From Rhodoferax_B sp049316285 (GTDB lineage Bacteria > Pseudomonadota > Gammaproteobacteria > Burkholderiales > Burkholderiaceae_C), in NCBI RefSeq assembly GCF_049316285.1, contig NZ_JBMOXA010000009.1, positions 62,001 through 126,000 of the forward strand: 64,000 nucleotides of DNA, in the 5' to 3' direction. The first letter of the stretch is position 1. The number at the start of each line of letters is the position of its first letter. The notes below the pieces were generated by a model. The model was not told the origin of the DNA. It ran no database searches and saw nothing but the letters and a program-made list of their open reading frames with translations. The translations under genes and the position numbers were made by a program. Below, one piece after another: positions 52,688-60,910 of this stretch.

Positions 52688-53775
52688 GCCGGGATGGACG
52701 GCGCCATGGCGGCCGCTTTTGACGAGGCGCTTTCGCTATCAGTCTGCGCTGCAGTGCCACAGCCATGGCAAAACTTGGAGAACGCGCTTTTGCGCATTTG
52801 GCAAGCCTTGCAGTGGTCAAACAAGCCTATGCCGCAGTGTGGGCAGAAATCGATTTCTGTGTTCTTCAAATCCACGGCACGTTCACAACCCGGGCAGACA
52901 TTCTTGGCCAAACGCGTCAAGGCCACGTCGTAAGGCAATTCGTCTCGCCGCACCGCGCTGGGCAAGGCCTCGACTTGTTTTTGCCGCTCCAGATAACGGT
53001 TCAGCCCCAGGATGGCGTAGCGCCCGACCAGCACGGTCAACACAATGCCGACGACGTAACGCACATAGCCACCGTAGCTCGGCAGGTAGGGCACCAGTTC
53101 GACAAAAAAGGCGAACAGCGCAAAGTAGATGAAACCCCAGACAAACGGCCAGTAGGTGCTCTTGCGCTTTTTGACAAACAACCAACCCGCGACCAACAGC
53201 AACGGCAATGTCAGTGCAAGCCTGTAGCCAAATACGCGCAGCTCCTGGCGTCGTTGTTCGGCTGTCCAGCCGATTTGCGCCGTTTCCTCCAGCGCGTTCA
53301 ACCGCTGATGCGCAGCTTGCACCGATTGGCGCGCATCCAGCGCCTGCTGCTCCAGTTGCTCGATCTGCGTTTGAGCACTGCGTTCAGCCGCCTTGAGCGC
53401 GTCCAGTGCCTTGGTGCGTGCCACCAGTTCAGCATCTTGGTCGGCACGTCCGGTGGCGTGGCGCGTGGCCAGCCAATTGTCGAAAGTTTCGCGTGCCGCG
53501 GATGCGTTGGCCTGCGCGGTCTGCAGTTTCAGTCTGGCCTGCTCCAGTGCGGTATCGGCCGCTTGTTCAGCTTGCTCGCCGGCCTTCACGGCAGCGCGGG
53601 CTTGGGCTGCAGCAGGTTTGTCTATGAAGTCTTCCAGGCTGTAGCGCTGCTCCACCTGGGGCAGGTCGCCCACCACGGCGCCGCCCAGGCCAATCAAAAA
53701 GCTGGCGAACACAAAGGCCACCAGCCACAGGCCGCGGCGAAACCACTTTTCCGACAAACGCAATGCTTTGCTCAT
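52684..53775 (-). CDS. membrane protein with coiled coil and C-terminal zinc ribbons
   Basis: A 363-residue hypothetical protein. It has an N-terminal membrane segment (about 16-37), an Ala/Gln/Glu-rich coiled coil (about 55-165), two or three further membrane helices between 185 and 255, and a C-terminal cysteine cluster: CPGC, CPHC, CKAC and CHGC with spacing of a double zinc ribbon. The zinc ribbons should face the cytoplasm and may bind protein or nucleic acid. No enzyme motif is seen. It is the last of a leftward group with a DUF2145 protein and an Ala/Val-rich secreted protein. Function unknown. Confidence 0.75.
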   Translation of the reverse strand: MSKALRLSEKWFRRGLWLVAFVFASFLIGLGGAVVGDLPQVEQRYSLEDFIDKPAAAQARAAVKAGEQAEQAADTALEQARLKLQTAQANASAARETFDNWLATRHATGRADQDAELVARTKALDALKAAERSAQTQIEQLEQQALDARQSVQAAHQRLNALEETAQIGWTAEQRRQELRVFGYRLALTLPLLLVAGWLFVKKRKSTYWPFVWGFIYFALFAFFVELVPYLPSYGGYVRYVVGIVLTVLVGRYAILGLNRYLERQKQVEALPSAVRRDELPYDVALTRLAKNVCPGCERAVDLKNTEIDFCPHCGIGLFDHCKACQMRKSAFSKFCHGCGTAAQTDSESASSKAAAMAPSIPA

Positions 53776-53799
53776 ACAGGCTCCAAATCAGAGGCTTGA

Positions 53800-54609
53800 T
53801 TACAACGCCAATTTGACGGGCGCTTGGCCCAATTGCGTGCGTTGCAGCCAATCAAATACAGAATCTACCGTCACGGTTTCAATGTGATCGCTGAAACGTT
53901 TGTCCTTAGGGTGGTCATCAAACGCCACATTGGCCCGGGTGGCGCGCCCGCCCAAGCGCGTCAGGGGCCGAATGGTCAGCACGCTAGGCTCGTAGCCTTT
54001 GAACTTCAGCCAAGCCTGGGCGCGGTCGCGGTTCGTCACGCTGGGCTCCATGGCAAGCGCCAGGGTTTCCAGCGCCCACTGGTTGGACTGCTGGTACTTG
54101 GTGGCCCAGGCGTAACTCACCATGCTGTAGGCCTTGGTGTTCAACTGCGTGGCGCGCGCCGGGTTCTGAGTGTCTTGCAACAAAGCCAGCAAACGCTCCT
54201 GCACTTCAGCTGTGGGGGAAATCCAGGTCGCCTCGTAACGCCACAAGTCATCTATAAAAAACTCACCCAATCCCTGACGGTAGACATACGCGTCGGCAGT
54301 ACCACATTGGTTGAGTTTGTGCATCACCCGCCAGACGTGACCACCTTGGCCATCTGGCTGCCGGTAGGCAAAGCCGAGGTGGGAGTAACGCAGGCCGTAT
54401 TTGCTCAGGTCCTGCCCGGCACGCGCCAGGATCACCACGCGGTCACCACTGGCCTCCAGCGCGGCCAAAGTGCGCTCGGCCAAAGTCAGGCCACGTTCCA
54501 CCGTGCTGGCCTTGGGTGGATGCTCGGCCTCACACGAACGTCCGGCAAATGCTGGCGTTGCGAACAAAGCCGCGCCACACCACAAAAGGATTGAAAGCGT
54601 GCGGCGCAT
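53800..54609 (-). CDS. DUF2145 family exported protein
   Basis: A 269-residue protein with a Sec signal peptide ending at TPAFAG and a conserved body: RTLAALEASGDRVVILARAGQDLSKYGLRYSHLGFAYRQ, HKLNQCGTADAYVYRQGLGEFFIDDLWRYEA and NCNTKAYS-like NTKAYSMVSYAW. This pattern is DUF2145. The histidine in YSHLGF, the cysteine in LNQCG and the asparagine region are reminiscent of the permuted NlpC/P60 papain-like fold, so a peptidase or amidase role at the cell wall is conceivable but unproven. It sits two bases after the preceding gene's stop, so the two are surely co-expressed. Confidence 0.82.
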   Translation of the reverse strand: MRRTLSILLWCGAALFATPAFAGRSCEAEHPPKASTVERGLTLAERTLAALEASGDRVVILARAGQDLSKYGLRYSHLGFAYRQPDGQGGHVWRVMHKLNQCGTADAYVYRQGLGEFFIDDLWRYEATWISPTAEVQERLLALLQDTQNPARATQLNTKAYSMVSYAWATKYQQSNQWALETLALAMEPSVTNRDRAQAWLKFKGYEPSVLTIRPLTRLGGRATRANVAFDDHPKDKRFSDHIETVTVDSVFDWLQRTQLGQAPVKLAL

Positions 54610-54611
54610 GG

Positions 54612-55070
54612 TCAGCTCGTCACACGTTCGTTATGCAACAAGGCTCGGCCGATGGCATTCGGGATGAACGCAATCGCCTCTCCGGCTGCAGACAACACGG
54701 TGCCCGCACCGATCACACTCACCGTCACCACCGTACCCGCCACAAGCGAAGCGCCGGCCACACCCTTGCCCACGACTTCAATGCTGGCCTTCGCGCCGTC
54801 GGACATACGCTCCAGCACGTAGACGGTGCCGCGCGCGGTCGACTCAACGGTTTTCACCACCAGCACCGCGCCAGCTGTGGACAGCACTACGGGCACCGCC
54901 ACCGCGGCGCCCGCAACTGCACTGGTGCCCACCACCACCGATGCGATGGGCAGAGCGGAGACGGCACTCAAGGCCGAGGCCTCGGATTGCGCATGCGCAC
55001 TAAAAGTGGCTCCGGCACAGGTGGCCAAGGCGCAGGCAGCGATCAACATTGAAGCCAATTTGTTTTTCAT
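54612..55070 (-). CDS. Ala/Val-rich secreted hypothetical protein
   Basis: A 152-residue precursor with a signal peptide ending at SAHAQ. The mature part is dominated by Ala, Val, Ser and Gly with three hydrophobic patches (for example VVVGTSAVAGAAVAVPVVL and VTVSVIGAGTVLSAAGEAIAF) separated by a short charged stretch YVLERMSDGAKASIEVVGK. No known domain. Two bases separate its stop from the DUF2145 gene, and in other Burkholderiales, from memory, a similar protein is paired with DUF2145. The ATG at 55070 has GAGGAA upstream; the longer frame lacks a signal peptide. Confidence 0.72.
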   Translation of the reverse strand: MKNKLASMLIAACALATCAGATFSAHAQSEASALSAVSALPIASVVVGTSAVAGAAVAVPVVLSTAGAVLVVKTVESTARGTVYVLERMSDGAKASIEVVGKGVAGASLVAGTVVTVSVIGAGTVLSAAGEAIAFIPNAIGRALLHNERVTS

Positions 55071-55113
55071 GATGTTCCTCCAAGAGCTATTGGGTTGGCA
55101 AGATCGCCTGAGT

Positions 55114-55569
55114 TCAAGCAGCGGATCCATCTTGCGTATGGGCTTCGTGCCGGTCGCGCACAGTTTTCGCCAGAGTGAAGGTGCAAGTGATGAGGTAGAG
55201 CCAACTCACACCTAAAAAGGCCTTGTATGTGTCATTTATCTCCATACGCACCAGCCCCCAGCCGGTCAGGCCCATGGCCAAAATAAAGCCACCCCATACC
55301 ACCAGCTTGAACATTGGGGTGTCGGCCGCAGGGCGTGCGGTGCGGGTGTTTTCGTTGTCGCGCACAAACTTCGCCAACCCAAACGCGGCAGACAAACAGA
55401 AGAAATAGCCCATCACCATGAACGCGCGGTCAAGGTCTTGGCCGGGCAAATACGCCAAGCCCACCGCGCAGAGGAATACGGCTGCGGCAAACGACAGCCA
55501 GACCTGCAAGGTCCAGGCTTTGGAATCACGTTGAAGACGAGCGGAGGGAGTGGCGAGATCGGTTTGCAT
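55114..55569 (-). CDS. YiaA/YiaB family inner-membrane protein
   Basis: A 151-residue membrane protein with four helices in two pairs: residues 19-41, 48-66, 86-104 and 115-133. WLSFAAAVFLCAVGLAYLPGQDLDRAFMVMGYFFCLSAAFGLAKFVRDN is the YiaA/B-type repeat, followed by a shorter version ending LAKTVRDRHEAH. Function unknown; members respond to envelope stress in some bacteria. The longer frame upstream of 55569 is rejected because it runs through the promoter region and is antisense to slyX. Confidence 0.8.
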   Translation of the reverse strand: MQTDLATPSARLQRDSKAWTLQVWLSFAAAVFLCAVGLAYLPGQDLDRAFMVMGYFFCLSAAFGLAKFVRDNENTRTARPAADTPMFKLVVWGGFILAMGLTGWGLVRMEINDTYKAFLGVSWLYLITCTFTLAKTVRDRHEAHTQDGSAA

Positions 55570-55634
55570 GGCATTTCTTAAAGGTTGTTGAAGGTGGCGC
55601 GATTCTGTTCGCGAGCCCATTTGCAAATCGAATA

Positions 55635-55684
55635 TTTGATACCAGTACGCATTTTTGTATATCAAGGTATCAAATTTAAATACT
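55635..55684. promoter_or_regulatory. inverted repeat with TTGATAC/GTATCAA half-sites
   Basis: TTTGATACC (55635-55643) and GGTATCAAA (55676-55684) form a perfect 9-base inverted repeat 32 bases apart, in the gap between yiaA-like and slyX. A further TATCAA lies inside it. The same half-sites build the palindrome at 60798-60813 beside a LuxR gene, in the opposite order. Confidence 0.45.
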
Positions 55685-55758
55685 TTCAGCCGTGACAATT
55701 TTTCAACACAATCCCGTACGTCATACGCAGTTGCAGAGCTTCGTGTCCAATAGCGCCC

Positions 55759-55980
55759 ATGGATAACCCTGATGCCATCGACAACCGGCTGACCGACCTC
55801 GAAATCAAGGTCAGCTTCACCGAAGACCTGCTCGACAAACTCGACCAAGTGATCATTCGCCAGCAAGAACAAATCGACGCGCTGGTGCGTGAAGTGGTGT
55901 TGCTGCGCCAGCAGCAACCCAGCGCCGACATGGGCGCACAGCCGCGCAATCTGCGCGACGAATTACCGCCACATTACTGA
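55759..55980 (+). CDS. slyX: SlyX family protein
   Basis: A 73-residue coiled-coil protein. IDNRLTDLEIKVSFTEDLLDKLDQVIIRQQEQIDALVREVVLLRQQ gives continuous heptads, and the C-terminal LPPHY is the SlyX hallmark. SlyX proteins are small cytoplasmic proteins of unknown role. It is followed 37 bases later by a Bcr/CflA transporter gene on the same strand. A conspicuous inverted repeat lies upstream. Confidence 0.9.
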   Translation: MDNPDAIDNRLTDLEIKVSFTEDLLDKLDQVIIRQQEQIDALVREVVLLRQQQPSADMGAQPRNLRDELPPHY

Positions 55981-56017
55981 AGCAGCTCAGGCCGCCACAA
56001 CCCACAACAACAAATTC

Positions 56018-57220
56018 ATGGCTCAAAACTTTTTACGCACGGCGCTCATACTCGGCCTGCTGCAGGCCATCGGTCCGTTCGCGATCGACATGTACCTGCC
56101 GGCCCTGCCTTCCATCGGCCAGAGCCTGAACGCCTCCATGAGCGCGGTGCAGGCCAGCCTGATGGCTTTTTTCATCTCGCTGGGCATAGGGCAAATCATC
56201 TACGGCCCGGTCTCCGACATGATGGGCCGCAAGCTGCCGCTGTACTTCGGGCTGGCCTTGTTTGCCGTGGGCAGCATTGGCTGCGCCTTGGCGCCCGACA
56301 TCCACACACTGGTCATCCTGCGTTTCATCCAGGGCCTGGGCGCTTGCGCCGGCATGGTGATTCCGCGCGCCATCGTGCGCGACCTGCATACCGGCAACGA
56401 CGCCGCGCGGCTGATGTCGCTGCTGATGCTGGTGTTCAGCGTCTCGCCCATCCTGGCGCCGCTCACCGGCAGCATCTTGATCGAAGCCTGGGGTTGGCGC
56501 AGCGTGTTCTGGGCCGTCACCATCGCCGCTGGCCTGGGTGTGTTGCTGATGGCCACCAGCCTGTCGGAAACCCGCCCGCCATCACAGCGTGTGGACAGCA
56601 GCTTTGGCAGCGCCATCCAGGCTTACCGCACGCTGCTGAAAGACCGCTACTACATGGGTTTGGTGCTCATGGGTGCGTTTGGTGTGTCGGCCTTTTTTGC
56701 CTACCTGGCCAATTCATCATTTGTGCTGATCGACCACTACGGCCTGACGCCGCGCCAATACAGCATCGCCTTTGCGGCCAATGCGGCATCGTTCATCGGC
56801 GCCTCGCAGTTCACCGCCCATCTGGGTAAAAGCATTGGCCTGGTGCGTGTGGTCAAGACGGCCGTGCTTGGCTTTGTAGCCATCATGAGCTTGCTGCTGC
56901 TGCTGCAACTGGCCGGCTTCACACAGCTGTGGCTGCTGCTGGCCTTGCTGTTCATAGGCTACGGCTTCCTGGGCCTGGTGGTGCCAACGTCTGCCGTGCT
57001 GGCACTGGACGCCCACGGCGCCATTGCGGGCACCGCATCGGCGTTGATGGGCACCACGCAGTTTGTCACCGGCGCCATCGTCATGGCCGTGGTGGGGCAG
57101 TTCCTCGACGGAACCGCGCTGCCCATGGTGGCGGGCATTGCGGGCTCGGCCATCATCACTTATCTGCTGACCATGCTGACCCTGGGCAGCCAGGGCGGCA
57201 CGCGGCCGCCGCAGGCTTAA
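56018..57220 (+). CDS. Bcr/CflA family multidrug efflux MFS transporter
   Basis: A 400-residue 12-helix major facilitator protein. The opening LILGLLQAIGPFAIDMYLPALPSIG is the Bcr/CflA signature, GPVSDMMGRKLPLYFGL is motif A after helix 2, and RFIQGLGACAGMVIPRAIVRDL is motif B with the charged arginine. It should export drugs such as bicyclomycin, or sulfonamides or cysteine, by proton antiport. The ATG at 56018 is chosen because the longer frame overlaps slyX. It converges with a DUF488 gene one base beyond its stop. Confidence 0.9.
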   Translation: MAQNFLRTALILGLLQAIGPFAIDMYLPALPSIGQSLNASMSAVQASLMAFFISLGIGQIIYGPVSDMMGRKLPLYFGLALFAVGSIGCALAPDIHTLVILRFIQGLGACAGMVIPRAIVRDLHTGNDAARLMSLLMLVFSVSPILAPLTGSILIEAWGWRSVFWAVTIAAGLGVLLMATSLSETRPPSQRVDSSFGSAIQAYRTLLKDRYYMGLVLMGAFGVSAFFAYLANSSFVLIDHYGLTPRQYSIAFAANAASFIGASQFTAHLGKSIGLVRVVKTAVLGFVAIMSLLLLLQLAGFTQLWLLLALLFIGYGFLGLVVPTSAVLALDAHGAIAGTASALMGTTQFVTGAIVMAVVGQFLDGTALPMVAGIAGSAIITYLLTMLTLGSQGGTRPPQA

Positions 57221-57221
57221 G

Positions 57222-57623
57222 TCAAACCTTGGCGCCGCGCTCCACCAGCAGCGCGCGCAGCACCGAGCGGTGGCAGCGCGCCTCGTCGTCGCAATAACAG
57301 CCCACCGCCAGGTTGGCATGCAGCGACATCGCCGCCAGCAAATCCAACACCCGCGCGGCCTCGCCACCCTCCAGCTCGGCGCGAAATTTACGCGTGAAGA
57401 CGGCCCAGGCCTTGTCAGCGGCGACGCCTTGCAACGCCTGTGCGGCCTGGGCTTCTTTCATTAGATCGACGCTGGGCGAGAGCAAGGGCAGCCACACGTC
57501 GTAATAGTTGCGGCTGGCGAATTCAGCTTTGGGTACACCACGTGGCGGGCGACGCACGGTGCCCACACGCAGACCTTCGTTGGGCGGGCGCGGGCTGCCC
57601 AGTTGGACGATAGCGATAGCCAT
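57222..57623 (-). CDS. DUF488 family protein
   Basis: A 133-residue cytoplasmic protein. VQLGSPRPPNEGLRVGTVRRPPRGVPKAEFASRNYYDVWLPLLSPS is the typical opening of the short DUF488 group, and AVGCYCDDEARCHRSVLRALL is its closing motif with the conserved CYC and CHR cysteines and histidine. Function unknown; the Cys/His pattern suggests metal binding or a redox role. It sits 13 bases before the acyltransferase gene in the direction against transcription of the MFS gene. Confidence 0.82.
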   Translation of the reverse strand: MAIAIVQLGSPRPPNEGLRVGTVRRPPRGVPKAEFASRNYYDVWLPLLSPSVDLMKEAQAAQALQGVAADKAWAVFTRKFRAELEGGEAARVLDLLAAMSLHANLAVGCYCDDEARCHRSVLRALLVERGAKV

Positions 57624-57636
57624 AAACGCTTCTTTC

Positions 57637-59562
57637 TTAACTCAGTGCAGCCACTTTGGCACGCAGCACCTCGGGTTGAACTTCGCTGGCGGGCAACGCG
57701 GCGCCCACGTTCAAGCCCACGCGGTTGAACATCCCCCGGCGGAACGGCCGCACCATGGCGCCGTCTTTTTCAATGCGGCTGAAATACGAGCCCCAAAGAT
57801 CGGTCAGCGCCATGGGGATCACCGGCCATGACACGCCTGATGGCGCACCTTCCAGAATCTTCATGATGCCACCCTTGAACTCCTGCAAGTAGCCATCTTT
57901 GGTGATGCTGCCTTCGGGAAAGATGCCTAGCAGGCCATCGTCGGCCAGCACCTCACGCGCCTTGGCAAATGCGGCCTCGTAGGCCACCGGGTCTTCGGCG
58001 CGCGGCGCGATAGGAATCGCCTTGGCCAGACGGAACAACCAGCCCAGCACCGGCGCCTTGAAGATGCGATGGTCCATCAAAAACACGATGGGCCGGGGGC
58101 TCGCCGCCATAAGCAACACCGCATCGACAAAACTCACATGGTTGCAAACCAGGATGGCCGCACCGTGGGTGGGAATGTTTTCGTCGCCGCGCACCTTGAA
58201 GCGGTAGACCACGTGCGACAACAACCAGGCCACAAAACGCAGCAAATACTCGGGCACCAGCAGGAAGATGAAGCTCGCCACCAGCGCGTTGGCAATACCC
58301 ACGGCCAGGAAGATTTGCGGAATGCTGGCCCCCGCGCCCAACATGGCGCCGGCGATGAGGGAACTGGCAATCATGAACAAGGCATTCAAGATGTTGTTGG
58401 CCGCAATGATGCGCGCGCGGTGGGTCGGCTGGCTGCGCAGCTGGATCAACGCATACATGGGCACGCTGTACAGGCCGGCAAACAGGCTCAGCAGCAGCAG
58501 ATCGGCGATCACACGCCAGTGCGCGGGCTGGGCCAGGAAGGCGCCCACACCCAAGGCATTGGCGGGTGGCAGGCCACGCGAGGCAAAGTACAGGTCGATG
58601 GCAAACACACTCATGCCAATCGCGCCCAGCGGCACCAAGCCAATTTCTACGTGCCGGCGGCTCAGCACTTCACACAGCAGCGACCCAATGCCAATGCCGA
58701 CGGAAAACACCACCAACAGCAAGGAGGCGACATGCTCATCACCATGCAGGACCTCTTTCGCAAAACTCGGGAACTGGCTCAGAAACACCGCGCCAAAAAA
58801 CCACATCCAGCTGATGCCCAGCAGCGACCGGAACACCACCAGGTTGCCGCGTGCCAGCTTCAGGTTGCGCCAGGTCTCGGTGAAAGGGTTCCAGTTGATG
58901 CGCAGGCCCGGGTCGGTGGCCGGCAGGCGCGGAATGAACTGCGCCACCGCGCGCCCCAGCAGCGCCAGCAGCACACAGGCGATGGCCACGTGTTGCGGCC
59001 CCACACCCGGCTCGGCCACCAGCAAGCCCCCGACCACGTTGCCCAGCAGGATCGCCACGAACGTGCCCATCTCGACCATGCCGTTGCCACCGGTGAGTTC
59101 ACGGTCGGACAAAACTTGCGGCAGGTAGGCGAACTTCACTGGACCAAACAAGGTGGAGTGCACGCCCATCAAGAACGTGCAGAGCAACAAGATGGGCACG
59201 TTGGCGGCGATGAAGCCCCAGGCCGCCAGTGCCATGATGGCCACCTCGATGTTCTTCACCAGATGGATCATGCGGGTCTTCTCCCACTTGTCCGACAGTT
59301 GGCCGGACGTGGCCGAGAACAGCAGGAACGGCAAGATGAACAAGGCACCAATCACCAGCCCGGCCTGTGCTGGCGGCAACCACGCCACGCTCAAGTGGTA
59401 GGTCACCATCACGGTGAAGGCAAACTTGAACAGGTTGTCGTTGGCCGCACCCGAGAACTGCGTCCAAAAGAACGGCGCAAAACGGCGTTGTTTGAGCAGC
59501 GCAAACTGGCTCGGATGCTCGTTGGCCGGTACCTCTGCTGATGGGCGGGTGTCGTGATGCAT
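57637..59562 (-). CDS. fused lysophospholipid transporter/acyltransferase (LplT-PlsC type)
   Basis: A 641-residue fusion. Residues 20-415 form a 12-helix MFS domain of the LplT type (FFWTQFSGAANDNLFKFAF opening, SGQLSDKWEKTRMI after helix 2). Residues about 430-641 form a PlsC-type acyltransferase with NHVSFVDAVLL (HX4D catalytic motif), KAIPIAPRAEDP and GIFPEGSITKDGYL. The pair would flip lysophospholipid into the cytoplasm and reacylate it. Unlike E. coli, there is no C-terminal acyl-ACP synthetase domain here. The ATG at 59562 is selected by homology. A repeat element lies just upstream. Confidence 0.9.
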   Translation of the reverse strand: MHHDTRPSAEVPANEHPSQFALLKQRRFAPFFWTQFSGAANDNLFKFAFTVMVTYHLSVAWLPPAQAGLVIGALFILPFLLFSATSGQLSDKWEKTRMIHLVKNIEVAIMALAAWGFIAANVPILLLCTFLMGVHSTLFGPVKFAYLPQVLSDRELTGGNGMVEMGTFVAILLGNVVGGLLVAEPGVGPQHVAIACVLLALLGRAVAQFIPRLPATDPGLRINWNPFTETWRNLKLARGNLVVFRSLLGISWMWFFGAVFLSQFPSFAKEVLHGDEHVASLLLVVFSVGIGIGSLLCEVLSRRHVEIGLVPLGAIGMSVFAIDLYFASRGLPPANALGVGAFLAQPAHWRVIADLLLLSLFAGLYSVPMYALIQLRSQPTHRARIIAANNILNALFMIASSLIAGAMLGAGASIPQIFLAVGIANALVASFIFLLVPEYLLRFVAWLLSHVVYRFKVRGDENIPTHGAAILVCNHVSFVDAVLLMAASPRPIVFLMDHRIFKAPVLGWLFRLAKAIPIAPRAEDPVAYEAAFAKAREVLADDGLLGIFPEGSITKDGYLQEFKGGIMKILEGAPSGVSWPVIPMALTDLWGSYFSRIEKDGAMVRPFRRGMFNRVGLNVGAALPASEVQPEVLRAKVAALS

Positions 59563-59576
59563 GATGTCTTCTATAT

Positions 59577-59625
59577 TGAATAAGCCTTTAGCGCCCGCCA
59601 TTCTGGCGTATGCAGCTATTAAAAC
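59577..59625. repeat. dispersed Comamonadaceae-type intergenic repeat
   Basis: Reads TTGAATAAGCCTTTAGCGCC, then CGCCATTCTGGCG (a small hairpin), then TATGCAGCTATTAAAA. Compared with the segments at 6541 and 1368 it keeps the GCC...GCGCCCG...GCAGCTAT order. It occupies most of the leader of the LplT-PlsC gene. Confidence 0.5.
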
Positions 59626-59725
59626 GCGAGTAATGTGAAGGCTTCTACCACCCACGTTGACGCGAGATTAACGAGCAGCGCCTGTGCCGCGCCAAAGAAC
59701 TGGCTGCGCCGACATGGCAACACCC

Positions 59726-59748
59726 GGGGTATCGCCTGGCGATACCCC
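59726..59748 (-). terminator. hairpin after the LuxR regulator gene
   Basis: GGGGTATCGC / GCGATACCCC forms a perfect 10-base stem with a 3-base loop, five bases past the regulator stop. The uridine tract is poor (GGGTGTTGCC), so termination may be partial or factor-dependent. Confidence 0.6.
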
Positions 59749-59753
59749 GCCAG

Positions 59754-60770
59754 CTAGGCGGCCTGGCGCAAGGTCTCGATCAGCGCGGCAATGCTGCTGA
59801 CCTGCAGCTTGTCGTAAATCACCTGGATCTGGTTGCGCACTGTCGCCGGCGAACGCTCCAAGGTCTGGGCGATTTCTTTGTGGCTTTGCCCCTTGGCGAT
59901 CAGGCTGGCGATGGTGTGCTCACGCGCGGTGAGTTGGTCGGCCAGGCAGCGCGCTCTTGCCTTGAGGAAGATCAGACCCTGCTCGACCCAGTGACGCACG
60001 ACCAGGGTACGCCCCAGGTAGCGAGCCTGGCCGCCAGCCATGGCGGCCAGCAGCACCTGCGGCAATTCGGGGCCGTGCCAGTCGCTCCATTCGGCCTCGG
60101 CCAACCCCCGAAATGCCGGGTCGGCGTGGTAGAGCACGCCGCGGGCATCGGCAATCGCCGAGCCGTAGGGCGACATGGCTTTGTCGACAGCGTCCAACTG
60201 CTCTAGATGCATCACGCGGTTCAGCGCCAGTGCCTGCATCACGTGGGGGGCCAGCAGCTGCAACAGCCGGCTTTCATCGGGAGTGCAATGCGCGTCTGGG
60301 TCGGCCCGATAAAGACTGACCCAATGGGCAAACCGGGTGCGCGGATGGCTGTCCGCCACGATGAGCATGTTTTCATGTTGGAAGCGCCGCAGAAACTCGC
60401 GCATGTCCGCCTGGTCCTTGCTGGCCCGCCCGCCGTACTCCTGTTCAGCATTGATCGCCACAACCGTATTGGTTTTGCCCGCCAGGCGGAATGTGGCGGT
60501 GTCCAGGTGTTTCACCGGTTCATAGGCGACCAGCATCTCTGGCGACTTTTCGTGCAGATGCACGGAGTGGATGTCTATGCCCTGGGAGGTCACGGTGCCT
60601 GTGCCCCACATTGACGAGTCGAACGGCAACAGCAACTTGATTTGCGCCAGAGCGGCATCCTGGAACTGCTGAATAGGCAACTCCTGCGCCAGTCGATAAA
60701 GCCTCAACAACAAGGTACTGAAGTCTTCCGGTGCGCTCCGGTCATTAAACATCTTGTCCCGCTGATCCAT
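59754..60770 (-). CDS. LuxR-type transcriptional regulator
   Basis: A 338-residue regulator. The C-terminus is a clear LuxR/GerE helix-turn-helix: LTAREHTIASLIAKGQSHKEIAQTLERSPATVRNQIQVIYDKL. The first ~260 residues have no known sensor but include a region resembling a degenerate PAS (SAIADARGVLYHADPAFRGL) typical of a Burkholderiales LuxR group. Start at 60770 (ATG) is suggested; an ATG six codons later or one eight codons earlier are alternatives. It is divergent from a large lipoprotein gene, and a perfect palindrome lies between them, a probable binding site. Confidence 0.85.
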   Translation of the reverse strand: MDQRDKMFNDRSAPEDFSTLLLRLYRLAQELPIQQFQDAALAQIKLLLPFDSSMWGTGTVTSQGIDIHSVHLHEKSPEMLVAYEPVKHLDTATFRLAGKTNTVVAINAEQEYGGRASKDQADMREFLRRFQHENMLIVADSHPRTRFAHWVSLYRADPDAHCTPDESRLLQLLAPHVMQALALNRVMHLEQLDAVDKAMSPYGSAIADARGVLYHADPAFRGLAEAEWSDWHGPELPQVLLAAMAGGQARYLGRTLVVRHWVEQGLIFLKARARCLADQLTAREHTIASLIAKGQSHKEIAQTLERSPATVRNQIQVIYDKLQVSSIAALIETLRQAA

Positions 60771-60797
60771 AGTGCAATTGCACCATTGTGACATTTT

Positions 60798-60813
60798 GTA
60801 TCAATCTTGATAC
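60798..60813. promoter_or_regulatory. perfect palindrome between the LuxR gene and the lipoprotein gene
   Basis: GTATCAATCTTGATAC is a 7-2-7 perfect inverted repeat, 28 bases upstream of the regulator ATG and about 100 bases before the lipoprotein start. Size and position fit a LuxR-type operator. Its half-sites also occur upstream of slyX. Confidence 0.55.
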
Positions 60814-60910
60814 TTCCCCTTCACACGCATTCTGCACGCCCGTCATCAACCTGAGCCGGGGAATGCGTGGTGAAAAGACAACTAAAACGCATGCCAAAGA
60901 AGGACTCTCG

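Noticed and set aside
55114..55917. A 267-residue extension of the YiaA-like protein.
   Set aside because: The added part spans the promoter gap and the antisense of slyX; the ATG at 55569 gives the family length.
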